Shown here in pieces: positions 10,398 through 20,450 of a stretch of 64,000 nucleotides of DNA. Made by a program: the position numbers and the translations under genes. Source of the stretch: Catalimonadaceae bacterium JC749 (GTDB lineage: Bacteria; Bacteroidota; Bacteroidia; Cytophagales; Cyclobacteriaceae); contig JAJNNC010000008.1 of the NCBI GenBank assembly GCA_021730635.1, forward strand, positions 248,001 through 312,000, read 5' to 3'. Positions within the stretch are counted from its first letter, which is position 1. The number at the start of each line of letters is the position of its first letter. The notes under the pieces are model-generated. The model had not been told where the DNA came from and made no database searches. It saw only the letters and a program-made list of their open reading frames with translations.

Positions 10398-12125
10398 TCA
10401 TACTCTTATACCAATCAAAATAATATCGTCTCTCTGCTCTGTATCCTGTTGATGATCTTTTAAGGCCTGTTCAAAAATCAATTTTTGTTCTGCTATCTTG
10501 ATATGATGTACTTCTTCAATTAAACTCTTAAGTTGCCCTGACCCAAAGCGTTTGCGACTCGGACTAGCCTGATCAATAAAACCATCAGTGGTTAGATAAA
10601 AAGAATCACCCTTTTGTAGTATTATTTCATGCTGATTGAACATAAAATTTTCTTTTACACCTCCAATGGATTTTCTATCTCCTTTTATTGTGAGCAGTTC
10701 TCCATTTTTTACAACATATAATGTATTTTTAGCTCCGCCATACACAAGTCTTACAGAAGACTGATCCAAAGTCTCGAATACACAAATTCCTAAATCCATA
10801 CCATCTCTGATGATTCCCTCTTCATGCTTAAGTTTTGCACTAACCCTCTTATCCAGATACTCAAGTATTTTGGCTGGATCCATTAATTGTAGTTCATTAA
10901 TGGCTTCGTTCAATAAATTGTTGCCTATTAGAGATACAAGTGCACCAGGCACTCCATGTCCTGTACAATCTACTACTGATACTACTAATTTTTCTTTATT
11001 TTTAGATACCCAATAAAAATCTCCGGATACTATATCTTTGGGTATGTACAGCACAAAACTTTCTGGAATGATGCTCATCAACTGGGCATCATTGGGTAAA
11101 ATAGAAAATTGAATCTTTTTGGCATATTGTAAACCTTCCTGTGTTTTCTTATACTCCACTTCTAATACCTGTTTTTGCTTTGACAAAGTCTCTTGGGTAT
11201 CCTGCAACACTTTCATATTATATCGCAACTCTTTTTCACTCATGAGCAGTTGCATATTCTTTTCCTGTATTAATTTTTGTTGCTTCTGCAGTGCTTCACT
11301 ACTTTCCTTAGATTCTAATAATAACTTTTCAGCCTTTAATTCAGAACTGAGATTCTGATAAGCCAATACTAAAAAACTTCCTGTACAGCTTAACAGAGCC
11401 ATAAGACTAACAACTGCACTCAAATAACCCGATTTAATAATCTCTGCATCAAGCTCCACTTCAAACCAAATATTCAAATAATCAGACATCATGAGCATGA
11501 CAGCCAGGATCAAAAATGATAAAATTAGAAAACTCCTTTCCCTCAGATCAAAAATCAAAAATGGAACCAGGGAGAAACTCAGAGAAAGTAAAGACATACT
11601 TACCACTGGCATTTCACCGGCAGTTGAAAGATAAGCATTATATAAAGTGGCGGCTACCACAGGAGCGAAGCTGGCGAGGAAACGCCCTAAATGAACCCAG
11701 CCTGCCTTATTGAACAAAATAGATAAGACTCCCAGCAAAACTGATACCGCGGGCACCCACAAAGCAGGCATAAAAAATAGAACAGAAATAATAATAAAAG
11801 GAATACCTGCTGCCGATATCAGATAAATTATGACAACATTGGAAATTTTGATTTTTCGCTGTAAATACTCAGGATAACACCTTTTTGCACCGGCATTAGA
11901 GACTTTTATATAAAACCTCCACAAATAAATCTTTAATCTGTTCCCATCATTCTTAAGCAACATCCAAATAATTAAGAAACTAAGAAGTCCAAGAAAAACT
12001 CGAATACCAATCCCTATTATTCCATCCTCGAAGAGCCCCAGGTTGGGAATCAAGATGAGAAAAAGAATAGTCAACAATATTGAAATTGTACTAACTTTAT
12101 TCAATGATTTTACATAGCGGTTCAT
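10398..12125 (-). CDS. Membrane-bound SpoIIE/PP2C phosphatase (SiaA-like)
   Basis: 575 residues. About six to eight hydrophobic segments fill residues 10-260, a coiled coil (ESSEALQKQQKLIQEKNMQL onward) spans roughly 265-340, and a PP2C-SpoIIE domain fills 345-575. Metal-binding motifs are visible: IVSGDFYW, VVDCTGHGVPGA, YLTTDGFIDQ and QRDDIILIG. By position it plays the part of SiaA, which dephosphorylates SiaC in response to an unknown signal. The multi-pass sensor differs from the HAMP-type sensor of Pseudomonas SiaA. First gene of the sia operon. Confidence 0.88.
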   Translation of the reverse strand: MNRYVKSLNKVSTISILLTILFLILIPNLGLFEDGIIGIGIRVFLGLLSFLIIWMLLKNDGNRLKIYLWRFYIKVSNAGAKRCYPEYLQRKIKISNVVIIYLISAAGIPFIIISVLFFMPALWVPAVSVLLGVLSILFNKAGWVHLGRFLASFAPVVAATLYNAYLSTAGEMPVVSMSLLSLSFSLVPFLIFDLRERSFLILSFLILAVMLMMSDYLNIWFEVELDAEIIKSGYLSAVVSLMALLSCTGSFLVLAYQNLSSELKAEKLLLESKESSEALQKQQKLIQEKNMQLLMSEKELRYNMKVLQDTQETLSKQKQVLEVEYKKTQEGLQYAKKIQFSILPNDAQLMSIIPESFVLYIPKDIVSGDFYWVSKNKEKLVVSVVDCTGHGVPGALVSLIGNNLLNEAINELQLMDPAKILEYLDKRVSAKLKHEEGIIRDGMDLGICVFETLDQSSVRLVYGGAKNTLYVVKNGELLTIKGDRKSIGGVKENFMFNQHEIILQKGDSFYLTTDGFIDQASPSRKRFGSGQLKSLIEEVHHIKIAEQKLIFEQALKDHQQDTEQRDDIILIGIRV

Positions 12126-13342
12126 GAAAAACTCACTAATTGTAAATTTCTAAAAAATAAAACATGGTAATATGGGTTCTAAAACAATCAACCGGGTTGA
12201 CAGACATGCTGTAGCAAATTTTATTGAATGAATGCATATAATGAACCAGGTAAAAATATAGATAAAAGCTCTTAAAGGTTAATATACAATGATTAGGGTG
12301 AGAGTTAAGGTTAGCTATTTTACACGGACCATTTTTAATAAGCCCATATTTTTAAACACAAGGCAATACAAAGAAGACAGAAACAACTATCAGGTATAGA
12401 CCAATGAATGTTGAACCTGAATTTATTATTTTGCCTTGACGTAAAAGTAAATAAGCCTCTGAATAGAGGCCAGTTAAAAGAGGTTCAAATCTTACTTATT
12501 CCATTTTCTTCATGAAATTGACGCTATCCGATCTCAAACGATAACGGTGAAGAAATCTCCTAGGACTTTTTCCAACCACCCTAAACCATCAATTATAGTA
12601 CTCTATACCTCATCGCCATTGCAAAGAGGATATGTTGATAGGTATGATAAAAAACTTTCTGCCATAAGTTTATGGCCAAAATTTTATCGCCTGTTAGATT
12701 AAGTGATGTAAAACATCTGCAATGCATCTAGGTGTTGCCATAGAATTTTGATCGAACAGTCAAAGACTGCAATACACATTTTCCGCAATCCGATCACGCT
12801 ACTGCACTACAATTCCCTGTACTTGTAAGTGAATTGGAATTTTACAAGTGATTTTATAAAAGATATTACTGATATATATATTAAAATAGGGAAACGTTTC
12901 AGTTGTAAGTAATCTGACTTTCTTGTGCCCATGCCTGTCATAATGTGTTTGACTTTCAACAATGGAAGTACCTACAGGATATTGTTTGCTATTAACTCAG
13001 AGCGTACAGATCGGTAATTTGAGTTATCTGTAACATCTGGTTCTGAATTGTCCAGTTTCCATTTTACCTGATCGATGTCATGATTACATCTAAAATCACC
13101 TGATTAAAATCTTGGCAATCATTTCGTCCACACAATACGAGCAACAATAAGTTTTTGGATAGATGGCTCTTATTGACCACTACAATCTTAGTGTTATATC
13201 TGAATTGTTTACTATTGTTAGTGTACTTAATCAACAGGTGTTTTTAAAGAGACCATTTTCTTATAGCTGTGTTAAGGAATGATTAAGGATATTGATCACT
13301 GACGTTTTCCAATCTAAAAGCATTACTTTTAAAGTAAAATTC
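12126..13342. other. 1.2 kb intergenic region, no intact gene
   Basis: Stops in all frames and low coding character. It lies upstream of the phytase remnant and may contain decayed 5' parts of it, but I cannot align them. No RNA gene or clear hairpin seen. Confidence 0.5.
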
Positions 13343-13720
13343 TTGAGAAAGGCTTTATTTGCTACAGTAGGATTCACGGCTGATCAGGAAGGAATTTATA
13401 TTTATACTACCGGTGATAGTAGTGGCTATATCTTGGTATCTGGCCAAGAGGCCAACCAGTTTCATGTGTTCAGCCGAGTTAGTCCTGACAATGATCCTTT
13501 TAAACATTCTTTAATATAAACAGTAAAAGTAGCTACCAAGGCCAGTGATGGCTCAGAAACTGCGTGCTTTCCACTCCCATCTCATTTTCCAAAGGGATTG
13601 TTTGTAGCTATGTCTGACGATAAAACCTTCCAGTTGTATCGATGGGAGGATATAGCAGGCAGCAGCCTGCATTATTTACCTTTGGCACAAGACGATGCGG
13701 TTGATAATTCCGATTACTGA
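13343..13720 (+). pseudogene. 3-phytase (beta-propeller type) remnant
   Basis: The frame reads ALFATVGFTADQEGIYIY, GYILVSGQEANQFHVFSR, then an in-frame TAA at 13517-13519, then TVKVATKASDGSET and FPKGLFVAMSDDKTFQLYRW to a stop at 13718-13720. These are the characteristic C-terminal strings of secreted beta-propeller phytases, which release phosphate from phytate. The gene lacks the N-terminal two thirds and has a stop where a lysine codon would fit, so it is inactive. The plus-strand fragment faces the minus-strand gene at 13940. Confidence 0.75.
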
Positions 13721-13743
13721 ACGATGCTTGACTCTTAAGTAAT

Positions 13744-13767
13744 AAAAAAGCCTCCCGGATGGGAGGC
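13744..13767 (-). terminator. Rho-independent terminator
   Basis: Perfect 7-bp stem GCCTCCC/GGGAGGC with a 4-base loop, followed on the minus strand by a run of six T. It would end the transcript of the secreted-protein gene at 13940-14578. Confidence 0.8.
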
Positions 13768-13939
13768 TCAGAATGGAAGGTATGTATATGTAATAGTAGC
13801 GAAAACGAACCTCTAAAATATTCACTATAAAATTAAAGCTATTTTTATTTTTTCCAATGTAAATTATTAAATTTTTTCCACTACTACCCTCTATTTTATC
13901 TTATCATTTGAAAGATTCGTAAGAGAAAGAGCTACCTTA

Positions 13940-14578
13940 TTAATATATGCTAATATCTTGGTGATATCCGTAATCCTGGCAGAATACTTCAACGGTATAT
14001 TGTCCTGCTGGCAATTTCTTTAAATTGAGAGCTTTGGCAAAATGCTGGTTGCCAGCTACTTCTTCTTTATGAATGATGCGGCCGTACTTATCGCTCAATT
14101 TAACGGACAAAGATATATCAGAAGGATTGGTAAAAAGTACCTGCACCTCGTCTGTGCCTTTCCTCTTGAGAATTATAGGTTTAAAATTTTTGAACGCTCC
14201 ACTTTTGTCTTCTCTTACAATCCCATTCATTCCTACGATAAATGGTTTGTGAATTTCACCTGTAGCACTCTCTAACACCAAATCATATTTTCCAGCCTCT
14301 AACTTAGAAAAATCATACCGCTTCATGTGATTATCTTTTCCTGCTACCGTTTCCCGATAGATAGCATTTCCAAACTTATTGAAAACGGCAATAGTGGCTG
14401 GTGCAGTCGTGGAAATGTTCCAGATACGCACTACCACGGTTGTATTGGTCTTACTAGGATCTAAAGAAATGCTGGCGTCTTCGCTGTTGCGATCATTAGT
14501 GGCCATTACATTAATACTTACTAATCCTGTTAATAGGATTATCATTAATTGTTTTACAGTATTAAAACTTTTTTTCAT
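13940..14578 (-). CDS. Secreted beta-sandwich protein of unknown function
   Basis: 212 residues from the ATG at 14578, chosen because MKKSFNTVKQLMIILLTGLV begins a typical signal peptide; an upstream ATG at 14599 would add seven residues. After the signal peptide come two similar beta-rich halves, each ending with a GxYxxxV strand (LEAGKYDLVLES and LPAGQYTVEVF). The pattern resembles DUF3244/T9SS-tail-like sandwich domains of Bacteroidota. No catalytic motif. Probably periplasmic or surface exposed. Followed by a strong terminator. Confidence 0.65.
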   Translation of the reverse strand: MKKSFNTVKQLMIILLTGLVSINVMATNDRNSEDASISLDPSKTNTTVVVRIWNISTTAPATIAVFNKFGNAIYRETVAGKDNHMKRYDFSKLEAGKYDLVLESATGEIHKPFIVGMNGIVREDKSGAFKNFKPIILKRKGTDEVQVLFTNPSDISLSVKLSDKYGRIIHKEEVAGNQHFAKALNLKKLPAGQYTVEVFCQDYGYHQDISIY

Positions 14579-15259
14579 GTTTTGTTTCTTTAAATGCACT
14601 GCAAATATGCGATATAGCTTACTAAAATAATTTAATTTGAAATTTGAAAAATTACATTATATCAGCTTTTTAGAAATAAACAATGGCTCTTAGCCACTTC
14701 AGAAGCCAATGAGCAAAAGATTATTCTGTGAAAAGACCCGAAGAATGTATAAACTCTTTCATTATTCTATTGATAATGAATCAGATAAGCTCAACTTTTT
14801 TGTCCATTCTTGTCAAAAGCACACTTATGCGTTGTATCAAAATCTCCTTGAACGTTTCTTTAGAAGAGAAATAGAGGCAGAAAGAATAGAGGAGAGAAAA
14901 TCTAGCTATAATAAAAATTGTAAATTTATATTTTAAAAAGTATAAATATTACTTTTAGCAGGCGATTTTTAGTAACGGCGACATTTGAAAACCCTAAGTA
15001 GCAGCAGATATAATCATTAGAGGCAAAACCTATCAGAAAATATAGAGTACAATGATTGGCATGCTCCGTCGTTACCTCCCCCTGCGAAATGACCTATAGG
15101 TGGCAATGAAGGCGATGGCAAGTCATTCTTTAAGACTCATAAAATAAATCATAATGGGTAGGTTGACAATAAGATTGTATATTTCAAACTAGGTATTTGT
15201 GCTAATCTACTTTAATGACAGGGCTTGACATGCCAGCTCTTAAAATTTATATGGTTTCT
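14579..15259. other. Intergenic, no supported gene
   Basis: 680 bp. A 75-codon plus-strand frame at 14709-14936 has basic, low-complexity composition and no recognisable feature; I do not call it a gene. Nothing else stands out. Confidence 0.45.
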
Positions 15260-15703
15260 CTAACGATTGATATCGGATTTCTTTTTACCAAAAAATTGCA
15301 GTACCACTTTCCGCTGGCGAGGATGGGTATCAAAATCCAGAAAGATAATTTGTTGCCAGGTTCCCAGAATTAACTCTCCCTCCTGAAAAGGCACTGCATA
15401 CGAGGTGCCAATCAGGGTAGAGCGCAGGTGAGAGGCTCCATTGTTATCGCCCCACGTTTTATTATGCTGGTAGGGCACATTGTAAGGCGCAAGTTTTTCC
15501 AGCATCACTTTCATATCTGTCTGCACTAAGCCCGGCTCATATTCAATGGTAGAAATACCGGTGGTTGAGCCAAGCGCAAAAAGCTGTACGAATCCTTCTT
15601 CCATACCACAATCATTGAGTGCCTGTTGTACTTGTGGCGTGATGTCAACGATATCGGTATGTCCCTGTGTGGAGAGGTCTATCGAGGTGGTAATGAGTTC
15701 CAT
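15260..15703 (-). CDS. yjbQ: YjbQ family protein (UPF0047, thiamine phosphate synthase-like)
   Basis: 147 residues, the full family length. The diagnostic elements are GSTTGISTIEYEPG, the histidine-bearing HNKTWGDNNGASHLRSTLIG, and LGTWQQIIFLDFD followed by R-x-R near the C-terminus. YjbQ is a small trimeric beta-sandwich protein with a weak secondary thiamin-phosphate synthase activity; the true role is unsettled. Conserved histidines and glutamate are present. Single gene, ATG start at 15703. Confidence 0.9.
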   Translation of the reverse strand: MELITTSIDLSTQGHTDIVDITPQVQQALNDCGMEEGFVQLFALGSTTGISTIEYEPGLVQTDMKVMLEKLAPYNVPYQHNKTWGDNNGASHLRSTLIGTSYAVPFQEGELILGTWQQIIFLDFDTHPRQRKVVLQFFGKKKSDINR

Positions 15704-15951
15704 AGCTATGCCTGAATATAAACATTATATGGTATCAATGTATAGCCGTGCAAAATTATAATAAAATGTGTTTCCTGTTCTTCCAAACGTGGGATGGAAG
15801 GTCGCAAAAGCTTTGTGCGTAACTTCCTGCTGATACAGACCATAAAAAGGATAGTTTATTGAGGCAATATCCCGCCGGTTGTGTCAATAATGCTCCAAAC
15901 AGCTGGCACAAAGTAAAATCAAAGCAGATTATTTCTGAAGGAGAGCAGGCA

Positions 15952-16419
15952 TCACCATGTCTTGAAGGGATGCAATGCCAGGTTGACATTATAATACCGC
16001 GCATCATCTGTCACTTCCTCCATGATCCAGTCAGGTTGCTTGAAAATAGCATCCGGGGTATCCAGTTCAAGCTCTGCCATCAGGAGACCTTCATTCTCGC
16101 CATGAAACTCATCTACCTCCCAGCATTGATGATCAAAATAAATATAATGTCGGGTTTTGTCTACGGTGTGCTCCGCAAACTGATCTATGAGTTCCCGGGC
16201 TTCATCCACAGGTATTTCATACTCGAATTCATGGCGGGTGTAGCCCTGGGTTTTTCCTTTAATGGTCAGGAAGCCCTGGTTTGCACTAATTCTGACCCTT
16301 ATGGTCTTGTCCCGGTCCGTGAGTAGATATCCCTGACGGATTACTTTGCTTTCAGCAGGTTTCACCTGCTGCCACAGATTTTTGTTAACCAGAAATTTTC
16401 TTTCTATTTCAAGGCCCAT
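15952..16419 (-). CDS. CYTH domain protein (triphosphate-binding)
   Basis: 155 residues. The eponymous EIERKFLV motif is at residues 4-11, followed by the basic strands IRVRISANQGFLTIKGK and the acidic strand LLMAELEL, which together form the triphosphate tunnel. Small bacterial CYTH proteins hydrolyse inorganic triphosphate or bind nucleotides. Length is normal for the single-domain group. Monocistronic. Confidence 0.9.
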   Translation of the reverse strand: MGLEIERKFLVNKNLWQQVKPAESKVIRQGYLLTDRDKTIRVRISANQGFLTIKGKTQGYTRHEFEYEIPVDEARELIDQFAEHTVDKTRHYIYFDHQCWEVDEFHGENEGLLMAELELDTPDAIFKQPDWIMEEVTDDARYYNVNLALHPFKTW

Positions 16420-16538
16420 ATCAGTTGTTTTAGCTTCTCAGATAACATAACTACACCACAGCCTGGCTGTTTATAATCAGCCATCAAACTGACAATACAG
16501 ACGCTACCGACATGAATAGCTGGTTTCAGCAAAGGCAC

Positions 16539-16574
16539 AAAAAAACTGACGGAGTATGCTTCACCCCGTCAGTT
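16539..16574 (-). terminator. Rho-independent terminator
   Basis: Stem ACTGACGG/CCGTCAGT with a loop of about 12 bases, followed on the minus strand by a run of seven T. Placed 27 bp after the coiled-coil lipoprotein gene that it would terminate. Confidence 0.75.
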
Positions 16575-16600
16575 GATGGTACTGTAAGACTATGTGAAGA

Positions 16601-17482
16601 TTATTTCTTAACCATCACCAGATATTTAGAAGATTCCCAGAAAGCCTGTGGATCAGAGATCACCAACTGGATGGTGTTGTGCTCCTGATCTTTTTCAAGG
16701 GTATAAGCATCCTCAGGATGTGAAGTTACCAGCTCTACCGATTTGGCCTCTACAGGGATTGACAGCTTCTCGCGAATATCTATTTTTGTGAATTTACTAG
16801 CGTTGAAATTGTCGCTTAGTTTTTCAGTTTTTCCAATCCCTAGTAAACCACCTTCGCGGTCGATTACCTGCTCTTTTTCTAATTCTTTAGAAGAGCCAAT
16901 GACATAATAAGCCGTATTGATGGCCAAAGTATGATGATGAATCACAGAGTCCTGTGCCAGACCTACTTTACGCAAGTCGGTCAACGTAGTGTTGAGCTCT
17001 TCAATTTCAATCTCCATACCTGCCAGTTGATCTTTCAAAGCGCCAATCTCTGTTTCCCGTATTTCAATCTGCCGTGTTAGATCTTCTTGCATCTGAGCCA
17101 TAAGTTTTTTCAGCTTAGAATTATCACTTTTAGATACAGCGAGTTTGGCACTCAGTTTTTCCAATTTCTCTCTGTTTTCCTGTAACAAACGGCTGATTAC
17201 CTGAATATCTTCTTCAATTTTCGTTTTCAAGGTTTCAGAAGAAAGATTGTCTTCCTGGCGAGCCATTTCAATATTCATTTCCCGCTCCCGGATTTCCCGA
17301 AGATTTTCTTCAATAGCAGCAAAAGAATTCATAAACGACATAACTTCAGCATCCTTGGATTCTATAGCTTTCAACATTTCTGCTTTTTCGGTTTCCAGTT
17401 GAGCTATTTGCTTTTCCAGCTCTTGCTGATTGCAGGACATTAAAATAACACCTGCTACTAATAAAAATGCATAGCTTTTCAT
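16601..17482 (-). CDS. Coiled-coil lipoprotein (possibly Cbp1-like)
   Basis: 293 residues from the ATG at 17482 (MKSYAFLLVAGVILMSC), giving a lipoprotein signal with lipobox LMSC. Residues about 20-190 are a long coiled coil rich in E, K and L. The C-terminal part starts with AYYVIGSSKELEKEQVIDRE and has a small beta domain; this combination recalls the Bacteroides Cbp1 family of collagen-binding glycoprotein adhesins. Predicted to be membrane anchored in the periplasm or on the outer surface. Function is not established; Cbp1 assignment is from memory of the pattern. Confidence 0.7.
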   Translation of the reverse strand: MKSYAFLLVAGVILMSCNQQELEKQIAQLETEKAEMLKAIESKDAEVMSFMNSFAAIEENLREIREREMNIEMARQEDNLSSETLKTKIEEDIQVISRLLQENREKLEKLSAKLAVSKSDNSKLKKLMAQMQEDLTRQIEIRETEIGALKDQLAGMEIEIEELNTTLTDLRKVGLAQDSVIHHHTLAINTAYYVIGSSKELEKEQVIDREGGLLGIGKTEKLSDNFNASKFTKIDIREKLSIPVEAKSVELVTSHPEDAYTLEKDQEHNTIQLVISDPQAFWESSKYLVMVKK

Positions 17483-17984
17483 ATACATAATAGTTTGGTT
17501 AAATATGTAAACCATGAAAATAGGGCAGAAAATCCGTGCCAGAAATGATAACAAAAGGGTTTGGCCCCCTTAGAGAAGCCAATTGGCAAAGTAGATTGAA
17601 GTTATATTTGCCTCTAACCCTGCCCCTTTCACTTTCAAATATTTTTTCACCTTTGACAAACCTTATATTAATCCTGTGTTTATTTGTACTTTTTTAATAT
17701 TATGCTAGCTAAACATAGCTTTTAATTGAATTATACTAAGAACAGTCTTTTGCTGCGAATGTAATAAACAGGTTCATTATCTTATCTTTTTCAAGACTAC
17801 AATGTCTGTAGTCCACTAATAAAGTCTTCCAGAATTTAAGAAAAAGGCAGGCACAATCTATCATTTTTCCGTGATGAGATAATAGAATAAATCCGATGGA
17901 AGATGTAAATTTAAGCTGCTCTGTATCACTGTTGCCGGAAACCAACTTCCAAGAGCAAAATCTACTCTCTAAACTTTACCCCAT
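17483..17984. other. Divergent intergenic region
   Basis: 500 bp between two divergent genes. It must hold promoters for both, but no strong consensus box or operator was identified. No gene seen. Confidence 0.45.
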
Positions 17985-18545
17985 ATGAAAAGAAAAAAAT
18001 TTTTACTCACGATGCTTGCCTCCGTTCCGCTGGGTGCTTTTATGCCGATGATAAAGAAAATAACCAGAACAGATAAGGGCTTTAAAGTGTCGGCTGGCGA
18101 AGGTCGCATCCATGGACATATACAGTTGAAAGGAGTCAATGAGAATATTCTGGATGTCAAAGTATCCGGTAAGGACACGGAAGGCGATCTGGCTATCTTT
18201 GAACAAACCGGGTTATCACCCAAAAGAGGCACACCACTGCATGTACATCATTTTCAGGATGAAATTTTTTATGTACTGGAGGGTGAATACCACTTTCAGG
18301 TAGGCGCAGAAAAACACCAGCTCAAAGCAGGAGACAGTATCTTTTTGCCCAGAAAGGTGCCCCATGCCTGGTCACAAATGAGTGACAGAGGAAAAATGAC
18401 AGTGATCTTGCAACCTGCCGGAAAGCTGGAAGAATTTTTTGTAGCCATGGCATCTTTGGAAAAAATACCCTCACATGAACTCATCGCTCAAATATTTGCC
18501 GATCATGAGATGGAGGTAGTCGGCCCACCCTTACAGGTAGATTAA
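17985..18545 (+). CDS. Cupin domain protein
   Basis: 186 residues. An N-terminal KRKKFLLTMLASVPLGAF segment looks like a signal sequence. The cupin motif 1 reads GTPLHVHHFQDEIFYVLEGEYHF (G-x5-HxH-x3-4-E-x6-G) and motif 2 is GDSIFLPRKVPHAW, so the metal ligands H, H, E and H are all present. Small single-cupin proteins of this type include dioxygenases, isomerases and binding proteins; the substrate cannot be told. Probably exported and metal dependent. Confidence 0.8.
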   Translation: MKRKKFLLTMLASVPLGAFMPMIKKITRTDKGFKVSAGEGRIHGHIQLKGVNENILDVKVSGKDTEGDLAIFEQTGLSPKRGTPLHVHHFQDEIFYVLEGEYHFQVGAEKHQLKAGDSIFLPRKVPHAWSQMSDRGKMTVILQPAGKLEEFFVAMASLEKIPSHELIAQIFADHEMEVVGPPLQVD

Positions 18546-18590
18546 ACCACCGAGTAAAAAAGCAAAACTCAGGACCAGTGCGAAAACTTT

Positions 18591-20450
18591 TTATGGCTGT
18601 AAGCGATAAACCGACCCATAATGGGAAGAAACGACTACCGGCCACCACTGATCCTGGTGCGTTACCTGTACCGGAGGATGAATACTGTCAATCTGCTCTG
18701 TCCACTGGCCTGTCTGAGGAAAAGGAAGCCATACCTGCTGATCCTGATCTGAAAAGTTCAGGAAAATAATGAGACTTTCAGCTGGCTCACTGGCTGTGGC
18801 AGGCGCTTCGCGACGAAAAACTATTACTTTGTTTTGCAGATGCTCCTGCAAATAATAATAGTAGAAGAAACCACGGCTTCCCAGCGCCCGGTGACTACGG
18901 CGAAGATTTCCCAGAATCCGGTGCAGCCGTACCAATGCCTTCCCGGCACTGTCATAAAAATATTCCCAATGAAGAGATCTTTCAAACAAAACACGACCAA
19001 TGCCTGCCAGCGGAATACCCCAGTTCTCTCCAAACTCCTGTCCATTCCAAAGCATAGGGATACCCTTGCCCGTGTACAGGGCTATGACAAAAGGTTGCAT
19101 TTTGTAAAACAAACGCCGGTCACCATAAGATTCTCCAATCAGATCTCTCAGATTGATCTGACCAAATTCATTGATAAAGCGGCGATGATCATGCGATTCC
19201 AAGTATTGAAAAGGGGCTACCGGAAAGGATTCACCTGTGGCTGTATTGGTAAATGTATTGACATATCCCAGATACTCCGGGTCCAGAAGGTGCGCAAAGT
19301 GTTCGTTGACAAAGTGATGCCGGGCCATCTCACGGGCATAGTCCAACAGCCCGTTCTGCCAGCAGCAGTTGGTATAAGTTTGTGAAAGAATCCCTTTTGG
19401 GTCAGGAAGATGTTCTGCGCATTGGATCAGTTTGCTACGCCCCTCCGCCGACTGGAAGCGAGGTATTGCTTTAGAATATTGATAGGTCTGAAAGACCAGA
19501 TTGGCATATCCCTGACCTACAGGCCCATCATACATTCCCGGCACATAGTCGTATCGGAACCCATCGATGTGGTATTCTTCCAGCCAGTATTGGTTCAGCT
19601 TTAAAAAATAATCCTGGGTAAAAGGTTTAGCATAATCCGTCCCGGGCCTATCAGGGAAGAACTCTTCGGAAAAAACACCCATCATGGGATTGGGTTCTCC
19701 GGAAGTATTGTAGACCAGACTATAGGTAAACTCTGGGTGGGTGTGTGCATAGACCGCATCGACGATCACCGCAATTCCTTTCTGATGACAGGTATTCACC
19801 AGTTGTTTCAAATCAGAAGGATTTCCCAGGCGTTCGTCAGGCGTAAAGTAATTAAGTGGCGTGTACCCCCACTCTACATCCTCTTTGACATTCGTCACAG
19901 GCATCAGTTCAATAACGTTCACCCCCAATTCCTTCAGGTAATCGAGCTGTTGAATGACACCCTGAAAATCACGGTTGAACTCCCGCACATTCAGCTCATA
20001 AACAAACATTTCATCTACCTCCGGTACGGAAAAGCTGGTGTCGGTCCAGGAAAAAGGCGTGGGCGTACTGTCTATCGTGAAAGCAGAAAGTGTGCCCAGG
20101 CCCGTATCTTTGCCAAAAGGATCAGTAAACCAGAAAGTCACTTCCTGCTCCCCCCGTAACAACTGGTAGCGATACAGATATTTACCTTCCTGTCCGAAAT
20201 GACTAGCAGGATCAGCCGTAAGGGGTAGCGTGATTTCCCAGAGGTCAAGAGAGGAACCATTTACCCAATGCATCCAGAAATCTTTGGGTTCAATACCACG
20301 GATAAACTGATCCTGCTCGTGGATGACTCGAACTTTTAAGCGATACCCTTTGTGAAAGGTGATGCCTGGCAGATAGATACCAAAATGCACCTGCCAGTTT
20401 CCTCCGGCATCCTGCTGGGGAGTGGCGCTGACTTCGCTGAGATTGATCAT
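18591..20450 (-). CDS. GH13 alpha-amylase family glycosidase
   Basis: 619 residues, no signal peptide, so probably cytoplasmic. An N-terminal beta-sandwich (about 1-130) precedes the TIM barrel. GH13 regions are visible: AVIVDAVYAHTHPEF (region I), IDGFRYDYV with the nucleophile Asp (II), LIQCAEHLPDP with the likely acid/base Glu (III) and LESHDHRRF (IV). The overall plan resembles branching-enzyme or trehalohydrolase-like GH13 proteins acting on alpha-glucans. Exact specificity is unknown. Its stop lies 45 bp from the convergent cupin gene. Confidence 0.85.
   Translation of the reverse strand: MINLSEVSATPQQDAGGNWQVHFGIYLPGITFHKGYRLKVRVIHEQDQFIRGIEPKDFWMHWVNGSSLDLWEITLPLTADPASHFGQEGKYLYRYQLLRGEQEVTFWFTDPFGKDTGLGTLSAFTIDSTPTPFSWTDTSFSVPEVDEMFVYELNVREFNRDFQGVIQQLDYLKELGVNVIELMPVTNVKEDVEWGYTPLNYFTPDERLGNPSDLKQLVNTCHQKGIAVIVDAVYAHTHPEFTYSLVYNTSGEPNPMMGVFSEEFFPDRPGTDYAKPFTQDYFLKLNQYWLEEYHIDGFRYDYVPGMYDGPVGQGYANLVFQTYQYSKAIPRFQSAEGRSKLIQCAEHLPDPKGILSQTYTNCCWQNGLLDYAREMARHHFVNEHFAHLLDPEYLGYVNTFTNTATGESFPVAPFQYLESHDHRRFINEFGQINLRDLIGESYGDRRLFYKMQPFVIALYTGKGIPMLWNGQEFGENWGIPLAGIGRVLFERSLHWEYFYDSAGKALVRLHRILGNLRRSHRALGSRGFFYYYYLQEHLQNKVIVFRREAPATASEPAESLIIFLNFSDQDQQVWLPFPQTGQWTEQIDSIHPPVQVTHQDQWWPVVVSSHYGSVYRLQP

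Noticed and set aside
14709-14936. 75-codon plus-strand ORF
   Set aside because: Basic, low-complexity product, no family resemblance, no clear start context; likely chance in AT-rich DNA.
15756-16007. 83-codon minus-strand ORF overlapping the CYTH gene end
   Set aside because: It overlaps the well-supported CYTH coding end in another frame and has cysteine-rich, non-family-like composition.
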